A stretch of 64,000 bases of DNA from Brachycybe producta (taxonomy: Eukaryota > Arthropoda > Diplopoda > Playtdesmida > Andrognathidae), in the NCBI GenBank assembly GCA_036925085.1, contig JAUPFP010000007.1:6434228-6498227 (forward strand), read 5' to 3'. Within the stretch, counting starts at the first letter, position 1. Every line of letters begins with the position of its first letter. This document shows positions 1 to 8,575 of this stretch, in pieces. The position numbers and the translations under genes are program-made. The notes beneath the pieces were generated by a model. It saw only the letters and a list, made by a program, of their open reading frames with translations. It searched no databases and was not told the DNA's origin.

Positions 1-1077
1 AGAAATCTCAGACAACGAAGTAAATCACCGACAGAATCCGGGCGTAAGCTCAGGGCCGAAGCTCCTGAATGGACTCCGAACCTGGGACCCACGTCGTATT
101 CTGAAAAGAATTCACTTCATCCACTTCAGGGTTTTCCAAAGTATGATGGATCTGAGAACATACTTCTTTATGTTGAAGAGTTCGAAGATATTGCGATTGC
201 GCACCAATGGAACTCCCTGCAGCGATGCAGTCACTTTACTGGTCTCCTTCGTAAACGAGCAATCAAATGGCTTGCTCGTTTTCGGTTGGAATATGGCGAA
301 ATAAATTGGCCTATGATGCGTAACGGAATTATAAATGAATTTCTGTTACCTGACCAAAAAGTGAGAATGAAAAATGAGCTGTCCGCAAGGACCCAAAAAG
401 ATAATGAAACTTTTAAGGTCTATGCAGAAGAGTATGCAGAGATGTATCGAAGGATACATCCCAATGATGACGACTCTTTGCTGATTTCGAGCCTGAGGAA
501 AAGTCTTTTACCATCTTTGAAGCTGCATCTGTTTGGAGCACCGAAGGACAATCTTTACGACTTCGTCAAGTTTGCCGCCCAGACTGAGGGAGAGCTGATA
601 GAAGAGAATATGTTGACGTACAAGACGACTACTGGTAACCAGCCGGCCCAGCAGCAGAAGCCTCAACAACCGAAACAGCAGCAGCAACAGCAGCAGAAGA
701 AACAACAGACGTGGACGAACAAGAACACGGCCACGTCTGAAAAGACGCAGGACACGAAGACGAATCAAGATGGTGGACAGAAATTCCAGCAGAGAAAAAG
801 ATCTACTGGACCACTCATCTGCTATCAGTGTCAGGAGCCTGGACACAGAGCGTTCCAGTGCACCAACGAACCGAAACCGAAGAAGGAAGAGAACAAGACG
901 ACTCCACCAACTCCAGTCAACCGAGTTGATGAACCGTCGGAAACGACGGCGCCGAAAATCTTCTGCGCTGACAAAATCCACGTTCTACCAAATGGGATGA
1001 AAATGGTACCGGTATTAATTAATAATCAAACGCACTATTTTCATTTCGAAAACCACCAGAAGGCTTTAAAATACTAG
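1..1077 (+). CDS. gag: Gag (capsid/nucleocapsid), 5'-incomplete
   Basis: Gag is the structural polyprotein that packages element RNA. The frame is open from base 1, so the ATG at 286 is internal and the real start is outside the window. The first ~200 codons resemble the retrotransposon gag core: FPKYDG, then a helical stretch with VEEFEDIA and KWLARFRLEYG. A Gln-rich stretch (about 640-710) separates it from one CCHC zinc knuckle at 820-861 with C-X2-C-X4-H-X4-C spacing. Lys/Pro-rich sequence follows and the frame ends at TAG 1075-1077. The end overlaps the pol frame, open from 1026, by 52 bases, and a -1 slippery site lies in the overlap. Most product should be Gag alone, with a minority read through into Pol. 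The zinc knuckle makes the assignment firm. Confidence 0.9.
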   Translation, partial: RNLRQRSKSPTESGRKLRAEAPEWTPNLGPTSYSEKNSLHPLQGFPKYDGSENILLYVEEFEDIAIAHQWNSLQRCSHFTGLLRKRAIKWLARFRLEYGEINWPMMRNGIINEFLLPDQKVRMKNELSARTQKDNETFKVYAEEYAEMYRRIHPNDDDSLLISSLRKSLLPSLKLHLFGAPKDNLYDFVKFAAQTEGELIEENMLTYKTTTGNQPAQQQKPQQPKQQQQQQQKKQQTWTNKNTATSEKTQDTKTNQDGGQKFQQRKRSTGPLICYQCQEPGHRAFQCTNEPKPKKEENKTTPPTPVNRVDEPSETTAPKIFCADKIHVLPNGMKMVPVLINNQTHYFHFENHQKALKY

Positions 1078-1109
1078 GGGCGCCACTCGCACTCAAAGTA
1101 GTGACGCCC
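1065..1109 (+). promoter_or_regulatory. -1 ribosomal frameshift signal at gag/pol junction
   Basis: The heptamer TTTAAAA (1065-1071) sits in the gag frame as T TTA AAA, fitting X XXY YYZ. Six bases later, at 1078, a stem begins: 1078-1087 pairs with 1100-1109 (ten positions, one C/A mismatch at 1083/1104) around a 12-base loop. The gag stop codon lies in the spacer. Slipping back one base enters the pol frame, which has no ATG near its start. Heptamer, spacer and stem all match the known layout of retroelement -1 frameshift signals. Confidence 0.82.
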
Positions 1110-4100
1110 GGAAGAAAAGATGTTGAAGAGAGACCACAAGAAGAGGAGTTGCCGAAACCTGAAGAAGTGGACGTCAAGGTTCGACGGGACCGGATAACGA
1201 GAGAATCTATTGGGATGGCTGCGGTCAACCATGCGGGGATGTCTCCAGGTCTGGGTAGCCCGTGCCAAAACGCCGACAAAGAAGAGGAATCGACAACACC
1301 TGAGCAGAGCTGTGCTGCGGTACAGCTAAAGGACTCTCCGACACATAAAGCAGACTTTGGAGATGGGATCCAAATCCGTACTATCTACGAAGATGGGAGC
1401 CGGCGGAAACCACTGCAAAGTGGGGCCTCTACGTCGTTTGCAAAAACGAACGACGCCAAGATGTCCAACAAAGCAGAACAGTGTGTGGCGAAAAAGGGAG
1501 TAACCACAACTGTTAAAACTCAAGCAGAGCAAGTAGTAGTCTCGAAAGAGGCTACTCTTGTTAGAAATAAAGCAGAACAGTGTGTGGCGAAAAAGGGAGT
1601 AACCACACCTGTTAAGACTAAAGAAGAACAAGTAGTAGTCTCAAAAGGAGCTACTCTTGTTAAAAACCAAGAAGAACAGTGTGTAGTGAAAACGAAAGTA
1701 GCTACTCCTGTTATTAAGCAGGGGCAGACTGTGGCGAAAACCAAAGAAGTACCCACACCTGCTCAAAAATATAAAGCAGAACATGGAGTAGTGAAAGAGG
1801 GAGTAGCTACACCTGTTAAGGGTTCAACTGAAGAGTCTAGTCTTCTCTACCGGTTGCAAAACCCGTGTTGTACACAAACAATTCGAGATGTTTGGACCAA
1901 GTTGACTGAGACAGTCACGCCTCGTGAACTTCAAGTCCAAAATCAAGACGAGCAGACGGCACCTAAAGTTTGTGTGAACTTTGGAGGTCGTGAGTTAGAA
2001 ATGACTGCCGACAGTGGCGCCGAAACATCTGTCATCAGCGAGTCATTAGTGAAAGACATGAAGCTCATTGTGGATCCACTTCCGTTCCCACCGAATCTGA
2101 CTGGCGCCGGAGGTAGTCCGCTGAACATCATGGGACAAGTCATCGTGCCAATTCAGGTCGCCGAAAAGCTTGTCAAAGGAAAAGTGATTGTCATCAAAGG
2201 ACGACGTGAGGCCTTGCTGGGGAACGACCTCGGAAAAGATCTCAACCTTTGCTTGGACATGAACAACAAGAAAGTCTACTTCAGAGAGGAACTGTTGCCG
2301 GACACTCTCCAAAAGCAGCAACAAGCAGAAGATTTCATTCAAAATCTTAGAGATCAAGAGGAAGAGGATCTACAAGAGAAACTCCTGAAGAAGGGGCCAG
2401 CAAAACTACGCCTGGTCCAGAATCTCGTGTTGGATCCAAAGAAAGCTGCAATCGTCGAGGTCAATGCTCCTGATGATCTACAAGAAGGTAGTCTCCAGTT
2501 CATCGACTCGTGCGAAAGCACGCTCCAACAGAGAGGAATCAAAGTTTCTCCTGGGATCATTGAAGGAAGAGGAAAGTCTATCCTTCAAATCCAAATCTTC
2601 AATCCATCTGGAGAGGTTATGCACCTCGGAGCCAGAGAAACGATCGCAGAGATCGAGGACGTCGTCACAGCTCTTGATGTGCCTGTGGGCCCCTCGATTT
2701 ACAAAATTGAAGCTCAAAGTGACCAAGTGAGATCCAAAGAATATGTCGAATTTCAAGACAGTCTTAACGTCAATCCGAATCGTCCAAGAGAAGAAAAAAT
2801 GGCGATTCGGAAGCTTCTCGGAGAATTCAGAGATATTTTTGCCTTCAAGACCTCCGACTTGAAAGAGACAAACTTAACGAAACACGTGATTGACACGGGT
2901 GCAAACCCGCCGGTTCGAGAACCGCTCCGGCGTACTTCACCTGCTCAGAGAGAGATCATCAAGTCGACACTACGTGATATGTTGGACGCCGGCATTGTAA
3001 GCCCATCCAAAAGTCCGTACGCAAGTCCGGTGGTGATTGTCAAGAAGAAGAATGGTCAGCATCGATTTTGCGTCGATTATCGCAAATTAAATGCTCAAAC
3101 CAAACCTGACCAATATCCGTTACCCCGGATAGATGACGCTTTCGACTCACTTTCAGGAGCCACGATTTTTGCAACCTTGGATTTAATATCAGGTTATTGG
3201 CAATTTCCGGTGGAAGAAAGAGATCGAGAAAAAACGGCTTTCGTATGCACAAATGGCCTCTACGAATTTAACAGAATGCCGTTTGGTTTGATGAACGCAC
3301 CTGCAACGATGCAGCGTGCTTTGGATTTGTTACTGGCAGGCCACAAATGGGAGACCTGCCTGGTCTATTTAGATGACATTGTCATCTTTGCGAAAGACTT
3401 CGAAGAGTTCATGAAGAGATTGAGAGATATCTTGGTGCTCATCCGGAACGCCAATTTAAGTCTTCAACCCAGCAAATGTTTCTTCGGAGAAGACGAGATC
3501 AACTACCTTGGACACAAGATTAGTGCTCTTGGTATTCGACCTGATGAAGAGAAAGTGCAGACGATTCAAGGATTTCCTGCACCGAAAAACGTGACTGACG
3601 TCAGAAGCTTCCTTGGGATGACCGGCTACTACAACCGTTTCATTGAGAATTACTCCAAGATCGCCAAACCAATGCAAGCCCTAGTCAAGAAGGACCTGGA
3701 CTTCAAATGGGATGACGACTGCGAGGTCGCTTTTGATAGTCTGAAGAAGGCTCTTTGCTCCGCTCCGATTCTAACTTTGTATGATCCGGAGGCAGAAATT
3801 GCCTTGCACACTGATGCTTGTGATTACCAGATTGGTGTCATAATTTATCAGTATGCGAAAAACGAAAAGAAACCTGGAGTTCTAGGTTACTACAGCCGAA
3901 AACTCCAGGGAGCAGAACGAAACTACGGAACGACTGAAAAAGAATGTCTTGCCATCGTTTATGGCATAGAAAAAGCCAGACCGTATGTTTTCAACCGAAA
4001 ATTCAAGATATTTACCGATCATAAGGCCCTGTGTTATTTAAAAACAGCGCAGAATTTAGATGGCCGATTGGGTAAATGGCAGATGAAGCTACAGCCATAT

Positions 4101-6140
4101 GATTATGAGGTAGTTTACAAGAAGGGTAAAACGCACGTGGACGCCGATTGTGTCTCACGTTACGAGAGCAACGTTCCTGCTAATTGGAAGCAGAAGAATG
4201 GAGAGATGGAAGCTCTCGAAGATCTTCACATCTTTACTGTCTACAACGATTTCCAGTGGGAACGGGAGCAATCCCTTGATGATGAACTTCTACTCATCAA
4301 AGAATCACTCCAGCAAGATCGACTGCATCCCTATCACAAAAAGTTTGCGATAGTGGATGGCGTTTTATACCACATGAAGTACGAAGACACCGTGCCAGTA
4401 CTAACGTGTACTGTGCCCCGACAATTGAGAATTGGGATTCTCGAGATGCTCCATGATGTGCCTGAGGCCGGACATTTCGGATTCACCAAAACAATGAAGA
4501 GAATCCAGAAGAGATTCTACTGGAAAACAATGAAAGCAGACGTCGCCGACTATGTCAGGTCGTGCCACATCTGTCAGAGAACCAAACTGTCGCACCAAAA
4601 AGTACCTGGATTGTTACAACCAATCATTGTGGGAAAGCCGACAGAGTGTTGGGGGATGGATTATGTTGGTCCTCTTCCGAAGTCAATCGGAGGAGTGCAA
4701 CATATTTTGATTGCAGTGGACTACGCGACGAAGTATTGCATCGCCAAAGCAGTGGCAAGAGCAACCGCTCAGGCAGCAATTGCCTTCGTCAAAGATAAAA
4801 TTGTAAACGAATTTGGAGTTCCTCGGAAGATCATCACTGATCGAGGACCCCAATTTTTGAGTAATGAGACTCAAGCGTTTTTCAAGACCTACGCAATCCA
4901 GCATGCTGCCACGACCGCCTATCATCCACAAGCTGATGGGTTGGCAGAAAGAACGAATCATACAGTCATGGAAGTGGTGAAACGTCACTTGGATGTCCTT
5001 CAGCAACAGGCTGACTGGAAAAAGAAATTAGGTGACGCGGTTATGGCCTACAATCTGGTAGAACATAACTCAACGAAATTTTCACCATATCGATTGATGT
5101 TCGGGCGCGAGCCCAGGACCACGTTGGACAACATGATGCCACGCGCTCCTATCGTGCCACCGCCCGTAACAGACGAAGCAGAGCAGTCCGATCCAGCTTT
5201 GGATGCTGCTAAAAAGAATATTGAAGCTGCCCAGGAGGTGCAGAAAAGAAATTACGACGAGAAGCATCGTACGATTCCGGACTATAAGCCGGGTCAGAAA
5301 GTGCTGATAAGAGATCGTGTGCCAAAGCCAGGAATGGCTCAGAAACTTATCTGGCCATACAAAGAACCTTGCATTGTCACGAAGAAACTAACCGATCTAG
5401 TCTACGAGATCGAGTACGTTACTCGATCTGGTTTGACTATGAGAGATACTGTCAATGTTCAACAGATGAAACCCTACTACGAGGCCAATGACCTGAGGGC
5501 TCCTCAAATGAACTTACCTGACAACATCGAAGAAGTTGCCAGCGCCAAGGAAGAGTCCAACGCTGATGAGGAAATTATCAACGAAGCAGACGACAACTTA
5601 CCTGTTGAGAGTACTCCAGAAGTTTGTCGTAAAGAAGAAGAAGTTATCCCCGATGCCAGCCAAGAAACTCATCTGGAAACTTCTGAAAAAGAAGAAGAGG
5701 AAATTCCAGAGATGCCACTGGAACCACCTAAAAGAAAACGCGGGAGACCAAAGAAAACTGCTCCAAAAGAACCAGTCCAATTGGATTCCCGTGTGCAAAC
5801 ACGTGGTGGAGAGAAGAAAGATTATGCAAATGCTAATTTACCACCAAGATGGGAGAAATTTGGCATTAAAACAACCAAATTGAACCCAGAAACTCAAAGA
5901 GAGACACCAGACGACAAAGAAATTCGAATTTACCGCATTTCGCAGCGCCGTCGGATGGGAGAAATAAATCAAGAGACTTCGCCGCCTCGACCAGTCATGG
6001 ATATCCCGAAGTCAAGGAGAAGAAGACGACGTCACCGACCCAGCACCAACCGAGCCCGGAATGAGTCCCGAGTCGCCAGGTGTTGGCAACCCGTAAGTCC
6101 TGAGACGTCCGAAGGAACAGAATCATCGCCGGACCAGTAG
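1065..6140 (+). CDS. pol: Pol polyprotein: protease, RT, RNase H, integrase
   Basis: This makes the enzymes for reverse transcription and integration. Residues are numbered from codon 1101 (a GTG; no ATG nearby, so expression should be by frameshift from gag). A Lys/Glu-rich repeat region spans about 123-245. Protease has DSGA at 304-307 and a later LLGND motif. Reverse transcriptase runs from about 600 to 800 with YLDD at 756-759. RNase H has TDAC (Asp 905) and TDHKAL. Integrase has an HHCC zinc site (His about 1118, Cys 1155 and 1158) and the triad Asp 1187, Asp 1247, Glu 1283 with DD35E spacing. A WPYKEP segment resembles the GPY/F module. The last ~190 residues are acidic, then contain an AT-hook core (GRP, about 1548) and an Arg run near the end. 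There is no chromodomain. All catalytic residues I checked are present, and the 1,679 codons are uninterrupted. Confidence 0.95.
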   Translation, partial: FKILGAPLALKVVTPGRKDVEERPQEEELPKPEEVDVKVRRDRITRESIGMAAVNHAGMSPGLGSPCQNADKEEESTTPEQSCAAVQLKDSPTHKADFGDGIQIRTIYEDGSRRKPLQSGASTSFAKTNDAKMSNKAEQCVAKKGVTTTVKTQAEQVVVSKEATLVRNKAEQCVAKKGVTTPVKTKEEQVVVSKGATLVKNQEEQCVVKTKVATPVIKQGQTVAKTKEVPTPAQKYKAEHGVVKEGVATPVKGSTEESSLLYRLQNPCCTQTIRDVWTKLTETVTPRELQVQNQDEQTAPKVCVNFGGRELEMTADSGAETSVISESLVKDMKLIVDPLPFPPNLTGAGGSPLNIMGQVIVPIQVAEKLVKGKVIVIKGRREALLGNDLGKDLNLCLDMNNKKVYFREELLPDTLQKQQQAEDFIQNLRDQEEEDLQEKLLKKGPAKLRLVQNLVLDPKKAAIVEVNAPDDLQEGSLQFIDSCESTLQQRGIKVSPGIIEGRGKSILQIQIFNPSGEVMHLGARETIAEIEDVVTALDVPVGPSIYKIEAQSDQVRSKEYVEFQDSLNVNPNRPREEKMAIRKLLGEFRDIFAFKTSDLKETNLTKHVIDTGANPPVREPLRRTSPAQREIIKSTLRDMLDAGIVSPSKSPYASPVVIVKKKNGQHRFCVDYRKLNAQTKPDQYPLPRIDDAFDSLSGATIFATLDLISGYWQFPVEERDREKTAFVCTNGLYEFNRMPFGLMNAPATMQRALDLLLAGHKWETCLVYLDDIVIFAKDFEEFMKRLRDILVLIRNANLSLQPSKCFFGEDEINYLGHKISALGIRPDEEKVQTIQGFPAPKNVTDVRSFLGMTGYYNRFIENYSKIAKPMQALVKKDLDFKWDDDCEVAFDSLKKALCSAPILTLYDPEAEIALHTDACDYQIGVIIYQYAKNEKKPGVLGYYSRKLQGAERNYGTTEKECLAIVYGIEKARPYVFNRKFKIFTDHKALCYLKTAQNLDGRLGKWQMKLQPYDYEVVYKKGKTHVDADCVSRYESNVPANWKQKNGEMEALEDLHIFTVYNDFQWEREQSLDDELLLIKESLQQDRLHPYHKKFAIVDGVLYHMKYEDTVPVLTCTVPRQLRIGILEMLHDVPEAGHFGFTKTMKRIQKRFYWKTMKADVADYVRSCHICQRTKLSHQKVPGLLQPIIVGKPTECWGMDYVGPLPKSIGGVQHILIAVDYATKYCIAKAVARATAQAAIAFVKDKIVNEFGVPRKIITDRGPQFLSNETQAFFKTYAIQHAATTAYHPQADGLAERTNHTVMEVVKRHLDVLQQQADWKKKLGDAVMAYNLVEHNSTKFSPYRLMFGREPRTTLDNMMPRAPIVPPPVTDEAEQSDPALDAAKKNIEAAQEVQKRNYDEKHRTIPDYKPGQKVLIRDRVPKPGMAQKLIWPYKEPCIVTKKLTDLVYEIEYVTRSGLTMRDTVNVQQMKPYYEANDLRAPQMNLPDNIEEVASAKEESNADEEIINEADDNLPVESTPEVCRKEEEVIPDASQETHLETSEKEEEEIPEMPLEPPKRKRGRPKKTAPKEPVQLDSRVQTRGGEKKDYANANLPPRWEKFGIKTTKLNPETQRETPDDKEIRIYRISQRRRMGEINQETSPPRPVMDIPKSRRRRRRHRPSTNRARNESRVARCWQPVSPETSEGTESSPDQ
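1470..1830 (+). repeat. 99-bp in-frame coding repeat inside pol
   Basis: The 33-codon unit containing AEQCVAKKGVTT and EEQVVVSK starts at 1470 and again at 1569 with near-identical DNA; diverged copies continue to about 1830. The period is a multiple of three, so the pol frame is kept. It lies between the frameshift site and protease, where most Ty3/gypsy elements have only a short linker. Confidence 0.8.
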
Positions 6141-6300
6141 CGCGATTAATTTCATAAATTTCTAATTGTATAAAGTAATTTGTTCTTTTTCGTTTTTTTT
6201 AGAAATTTTGTATTTTCCAAAATCTGTATAAGTCGATTTTGTTTATTTGATATTTTCGTATACCTGTGATACCCCTGGGTCTCTGTGTTTAGATCCAGTC

Positions 6301-6365
6301 GGGGGGAGGGGGATTTTTAAGAAAATTCTTGAGAAGTAGGGTACTTCTCGCTTAGTCGGGGGGAG
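6301..6365 (+). other. Two polypurine tracts before the 3' LTR
   Basis: The purine run GGGGGGAGGGGGA at 6301-6313 is followed by a second, CGGGGGGAG, ending at 6365. The second directly abuts the LTR start TGAGACG at 6366 and is the expected plus-strand primer site. The first sits about 55 bases upstream and shares the AGTCGGGGGGAG core, so it looks like a duplicate tract or a central-type second primer. Confidence 0.7.
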
Positions 6366-6705
6366 TGAGACGTTTTGGGGCCGCCGCTATTTTATTAATT
6401 TAGCGCCGTTTTGTTTTCTTTAATTTTGTAGGCACTGTGTATTTTGTAGCTTCTGGGCCACTCGGTACTAATAGGTACCGATTGACCCAGATTCTATTTT
6501 TAGCTTGACCTTATCGTTCTCCCCTCTTTACCATTGTATTATCCTTCCACATGAGTGGATTCTTATCATTTTAATTCGAAGTTGTTTTCGTTTTTTCCCC
6601 CTTTTAATTAAAAGGGTGACGTGTCTAATATTTTGGTGACCACTGGTCAATCACTTTTGATTGGCCAGTTTGGTTTTTACTTTTGTTTTTGCCCAATCAG
6701 GGGCT

Positions 6706-6747
6706 ACTGAGAAAGTGTTCTCAGTATCCTCTTTTTGGGTATAAAAA
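6706..6747 (+). promoter_or_regulatory. LTR core promoter: palindrome plus TATA box
   Basis: TATAAAAA at 6740-6747 is preceded by a perfect inverted repeat, ACTGAGAA/TTCTCAGT (6706-6725, 4-base loop). The solo LTR keeps both features (TATAAAA near 20525). Conservation in a diverged copy argues for an RNA polymerase II promoter with transcription starting near 6770. Confidence 0.7.
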
Positions 6748-6788
6748 GGCCGTGTTTTTGTATGTAAGCAAGCATTTTTAAAACAGAG

Positions 6789-6873
6789 AATCTATGCCCA
6801 AATTGGGATAGATTTTTGAAGGATTTTCAGTTAGTTCTTAAATAACGAACCTATGCCCAATTCTGGCTAGGTT
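6789..6873 (+). other. Duplicated conserved hairpin in the LTR transcript leader
   Basis: Hairpin 1 pairs AATCTAT (6789-6795) with ATAGATT (6808-6814) and CCC with GGG, leaving a bulged G. Hairpin 2 pairs AACCTA (6848-6853) with TAGGTT (6868-6873) and GCC with GGC. The solo LTR has one copy at 20575-20600. The T-A pair of hairpin 1 is C-G in hairpin 2, so pairing is kept while sequence changes. It lies about 20-100 bases downstream of the predicted start site. Confidence 0.6.
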
Positions 6874-6954
6874 TTTAGATATTATTTTGAATGTTATTAT
6901 TTCTATGTGTTGTGTGCTTAAACCAGTTCGATTCGTTTAATGTTGTATCTACGA

Positions 6955-6960
6955 AATAAA
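6955..6960 (+). terminator. Probable LTR polyadenylation signal AATAAA
   Basis: AATAAA lies about 210 bases downstream of the TATA box. The solo LTR has an AATAAA at a comparable place near 20608. This would end R of the genomic transcript. Confidence 0.5.
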
Positions 6961-7331
6961 CAACGATTTTATATTTAACTTAAACAGTGGTGTTTAATTG
7001 TTTTCGAGTTTTAAATTCCGCGGTTGTGCATTTCATCATTGCAGCTCTTCACCTTTTTGGATACTTCGATGACCCAACAGGTGCAAACCTGCAACACAAG
7101 CGAGTGAGTATATTTTGCACGATTCTTAGGGCAGATTTACGGACGAAAGTCCGAGAGATACAGAGATTAAAGATCCTCAAGACTGTGAAGTCTTTTGCCA
7201 GAGACTAGTGAGGACATAAAATAGACGTTATATTGGTCTAGTCCTCCCGGACCAGTAGAATTAGTGGCCTAGCCAACCACTATCAATACGAGTGTAAACT
7301 CGCTCGTATCAACCTAAAAGAGCAGATTCTA

Positions 7332-7898
7332 CTAGAGGAAAAAGGTCCGTCACAATATATACACACACACACACACACATATATGCAGGCATTTGCGGAA
7401 ACAGAGGGTGGAAATGAATTGGGTGTCATGAGGTTGAAAATGTACCAAGAAAAATGAAATGCAAAAAGAAACAGGGATTTGTGTAGCAAAAAGATTATAT
7501 TGGAGTCTATTCTCTTCTCTTCTTTTAAATGGGGCCAATTCCTTTAAGTGAAAATGGAAATCCTAATATTTTTCACTTCAACTATAAAGAAAAAATATTA
7601 ATTTTTTTATATCATGATAGTCTCGTCGCCATTTTTTTTTATTTTTATAATGGCGATGACAAATTGGACAGTTCCTTGGATATAGTGTACAATAATAGAT
7701 CTATTATGAAAGAGATTCCTATATCTAACAAGATAGTAAAAGCTTACCATTTTCTTTAGAAATTCTAGAGAAATACAGATACAAAAAATCTTGTACAAAT
7801 TTCAAATAACAACAAATCACACTTCATGAAATAAACCCAAATCACTTGCATAGTGTGAACAATATGTACCAGAAAAATAATACGAAAATAAAACAGAA
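7332..7898. other. Intergenic, (AC)10 microsatellite
   Basis: AT-rich DNA flanking the element; (AC)n at about 7360-7379. No gene is visible. Confidence 0.6.
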
Positions 7899-8129
7899 CT
7901 ACGAGGTTATGTCTTAGACCATGTGTAGGAGTAGACGGAGCATGAACCATAGGAGCTGGTAAAAGAGAGTGAATTCAAGATGACTCAGCAGTTTATCCCA
8001 GGAATGTCATGTTTTGCAATGAGAGGTTTGCCCACAGTCACGTGACAAGTACCCCTCGTCATGTTGTTAAAAGGTTTATTGCAGGCGGAGCTCCGTCTAT
8101 TCCTATTCATGGTCTAAGGGGTTACGTAG
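7899..8129. repeat. Inverted-repeat MITE (CTACG...CGTAG ends)
   Basis: The left end CTACGAGGTTATGTCTTAG and the right end (inverted: CTACGTAACCCCTTAGACC) form imperfect terminal inverted repeats extending through AGTAGACGGAGC. About 230 bp long with no coding capacity, typical of a non-autonomous DNA transposon. The superfamily is not assigned. Confidence 0.65.
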
Positions 8130-8286
8130 ATACATTCTTGCATAATTGGTGAAATTGTCAAATAACCTCCAGCAGTTTGAAATTTTATTCTTTCGTCATT
8201 TATTTCATAAGCAGTAAAAATAATTCCTTATTTACTTTTGGTTAATGAGAGGTTGAAAAGTCACCTGCAAAAAAATGCAATATTAC

Positions 8287-8575
8287 TAGGGCTAGGATTT
8301 TTACGCAATATCAACCAAACATTTCTCCATTTGTGGCCCAAGTGTCAATTGTGAACTAATTAATCATCATCATTAGGGTAACAGTAATTGTGTTTTTTTT
8401 TTCTAATCAAAGGTTAACTAGACTGGTTACTATCAGTTCTAGCCTCTAACCGGTGTTTTTTTATAAAAAAAAAACAATTATTGGTTGAGCTAAAGGGGAT
8501 AGTTATTTCACAATTCGCCCTTTCGCCACAGATTGTGAAATATTTGCTTGATATTGCATAAAAATACAAGCCCTA
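8287..8575. mobile_element. hAT-type foldback MITE, copy 1
   Basis: It starts TAGGGCT and ends AGCCCTA, flanked by a perfect 8-bp duplication AATATTAC (8279-8286 and 8576-8583). An 8-bp TSD with such ends is typical of hAT transposons. The two halves are largely complementary, so the element is nearly one long palindrome. Relatives lie at 30352-30624, 37689-37969 and 44348-44642. Confidence 0.87.

Larger units (their letters stand above)
1..7331 (+). mobile_element. Ty3/gypsy LTR retrotransposon, 5' part outside window
   Basis: The order is gag (open from base 1), protease, reverse transcriptase, RNase H, integrase, polypurine tract and 3' LTR. That order, with integrase after RNase H, is the Ty3/gypsy (Metaviridae) arrangement. 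The 5' LTR, primer binding site and gag N-terminus lie before the window. Gag and pol have no internal stops, so this copy looks young and may be autonomous. No envelope-like ORF lies between pol and the LTR. A related solo LTR sits at 20134-20940. The 3' boundary is approximate, because the last bases were set by comparison with the solo LTR. Confidence 0.93.
6366..7331 (+). repeat. 3' LTR of the + strand gypsy element
   Basis: It begins TGAGACG right after a polypurine tract. It matches the solo LTR at 20134-20940 over most of its length, including GGTACCGATTGACC, the inverted CCAAT-type pair around 6648-6665, the TATA region and the CTAGCCAACCAC tail. At about 966 bp it is longer than the solo copy (about 807 bp), partly because an RNA hairpin near 6790 is duplicated at 6848. 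The 3' edge (7326-7331) is uncertain: the last shared bases TTCTA also match the presumed TSD of the solo LTR. Confidence 0.88.

Noticed and set aside
508-981. 157-codon - strand ORF opposite gag
   Set aside because: It is antisense to clear gag coding sequence with a biased Leu/Arg composition; a shadow frame.
6987-7208. 73-codon ORF inside the 3' LTR
   Set aside because: Not conserved in the solo LTR, and it lies in the untranslated leader or U5 region.
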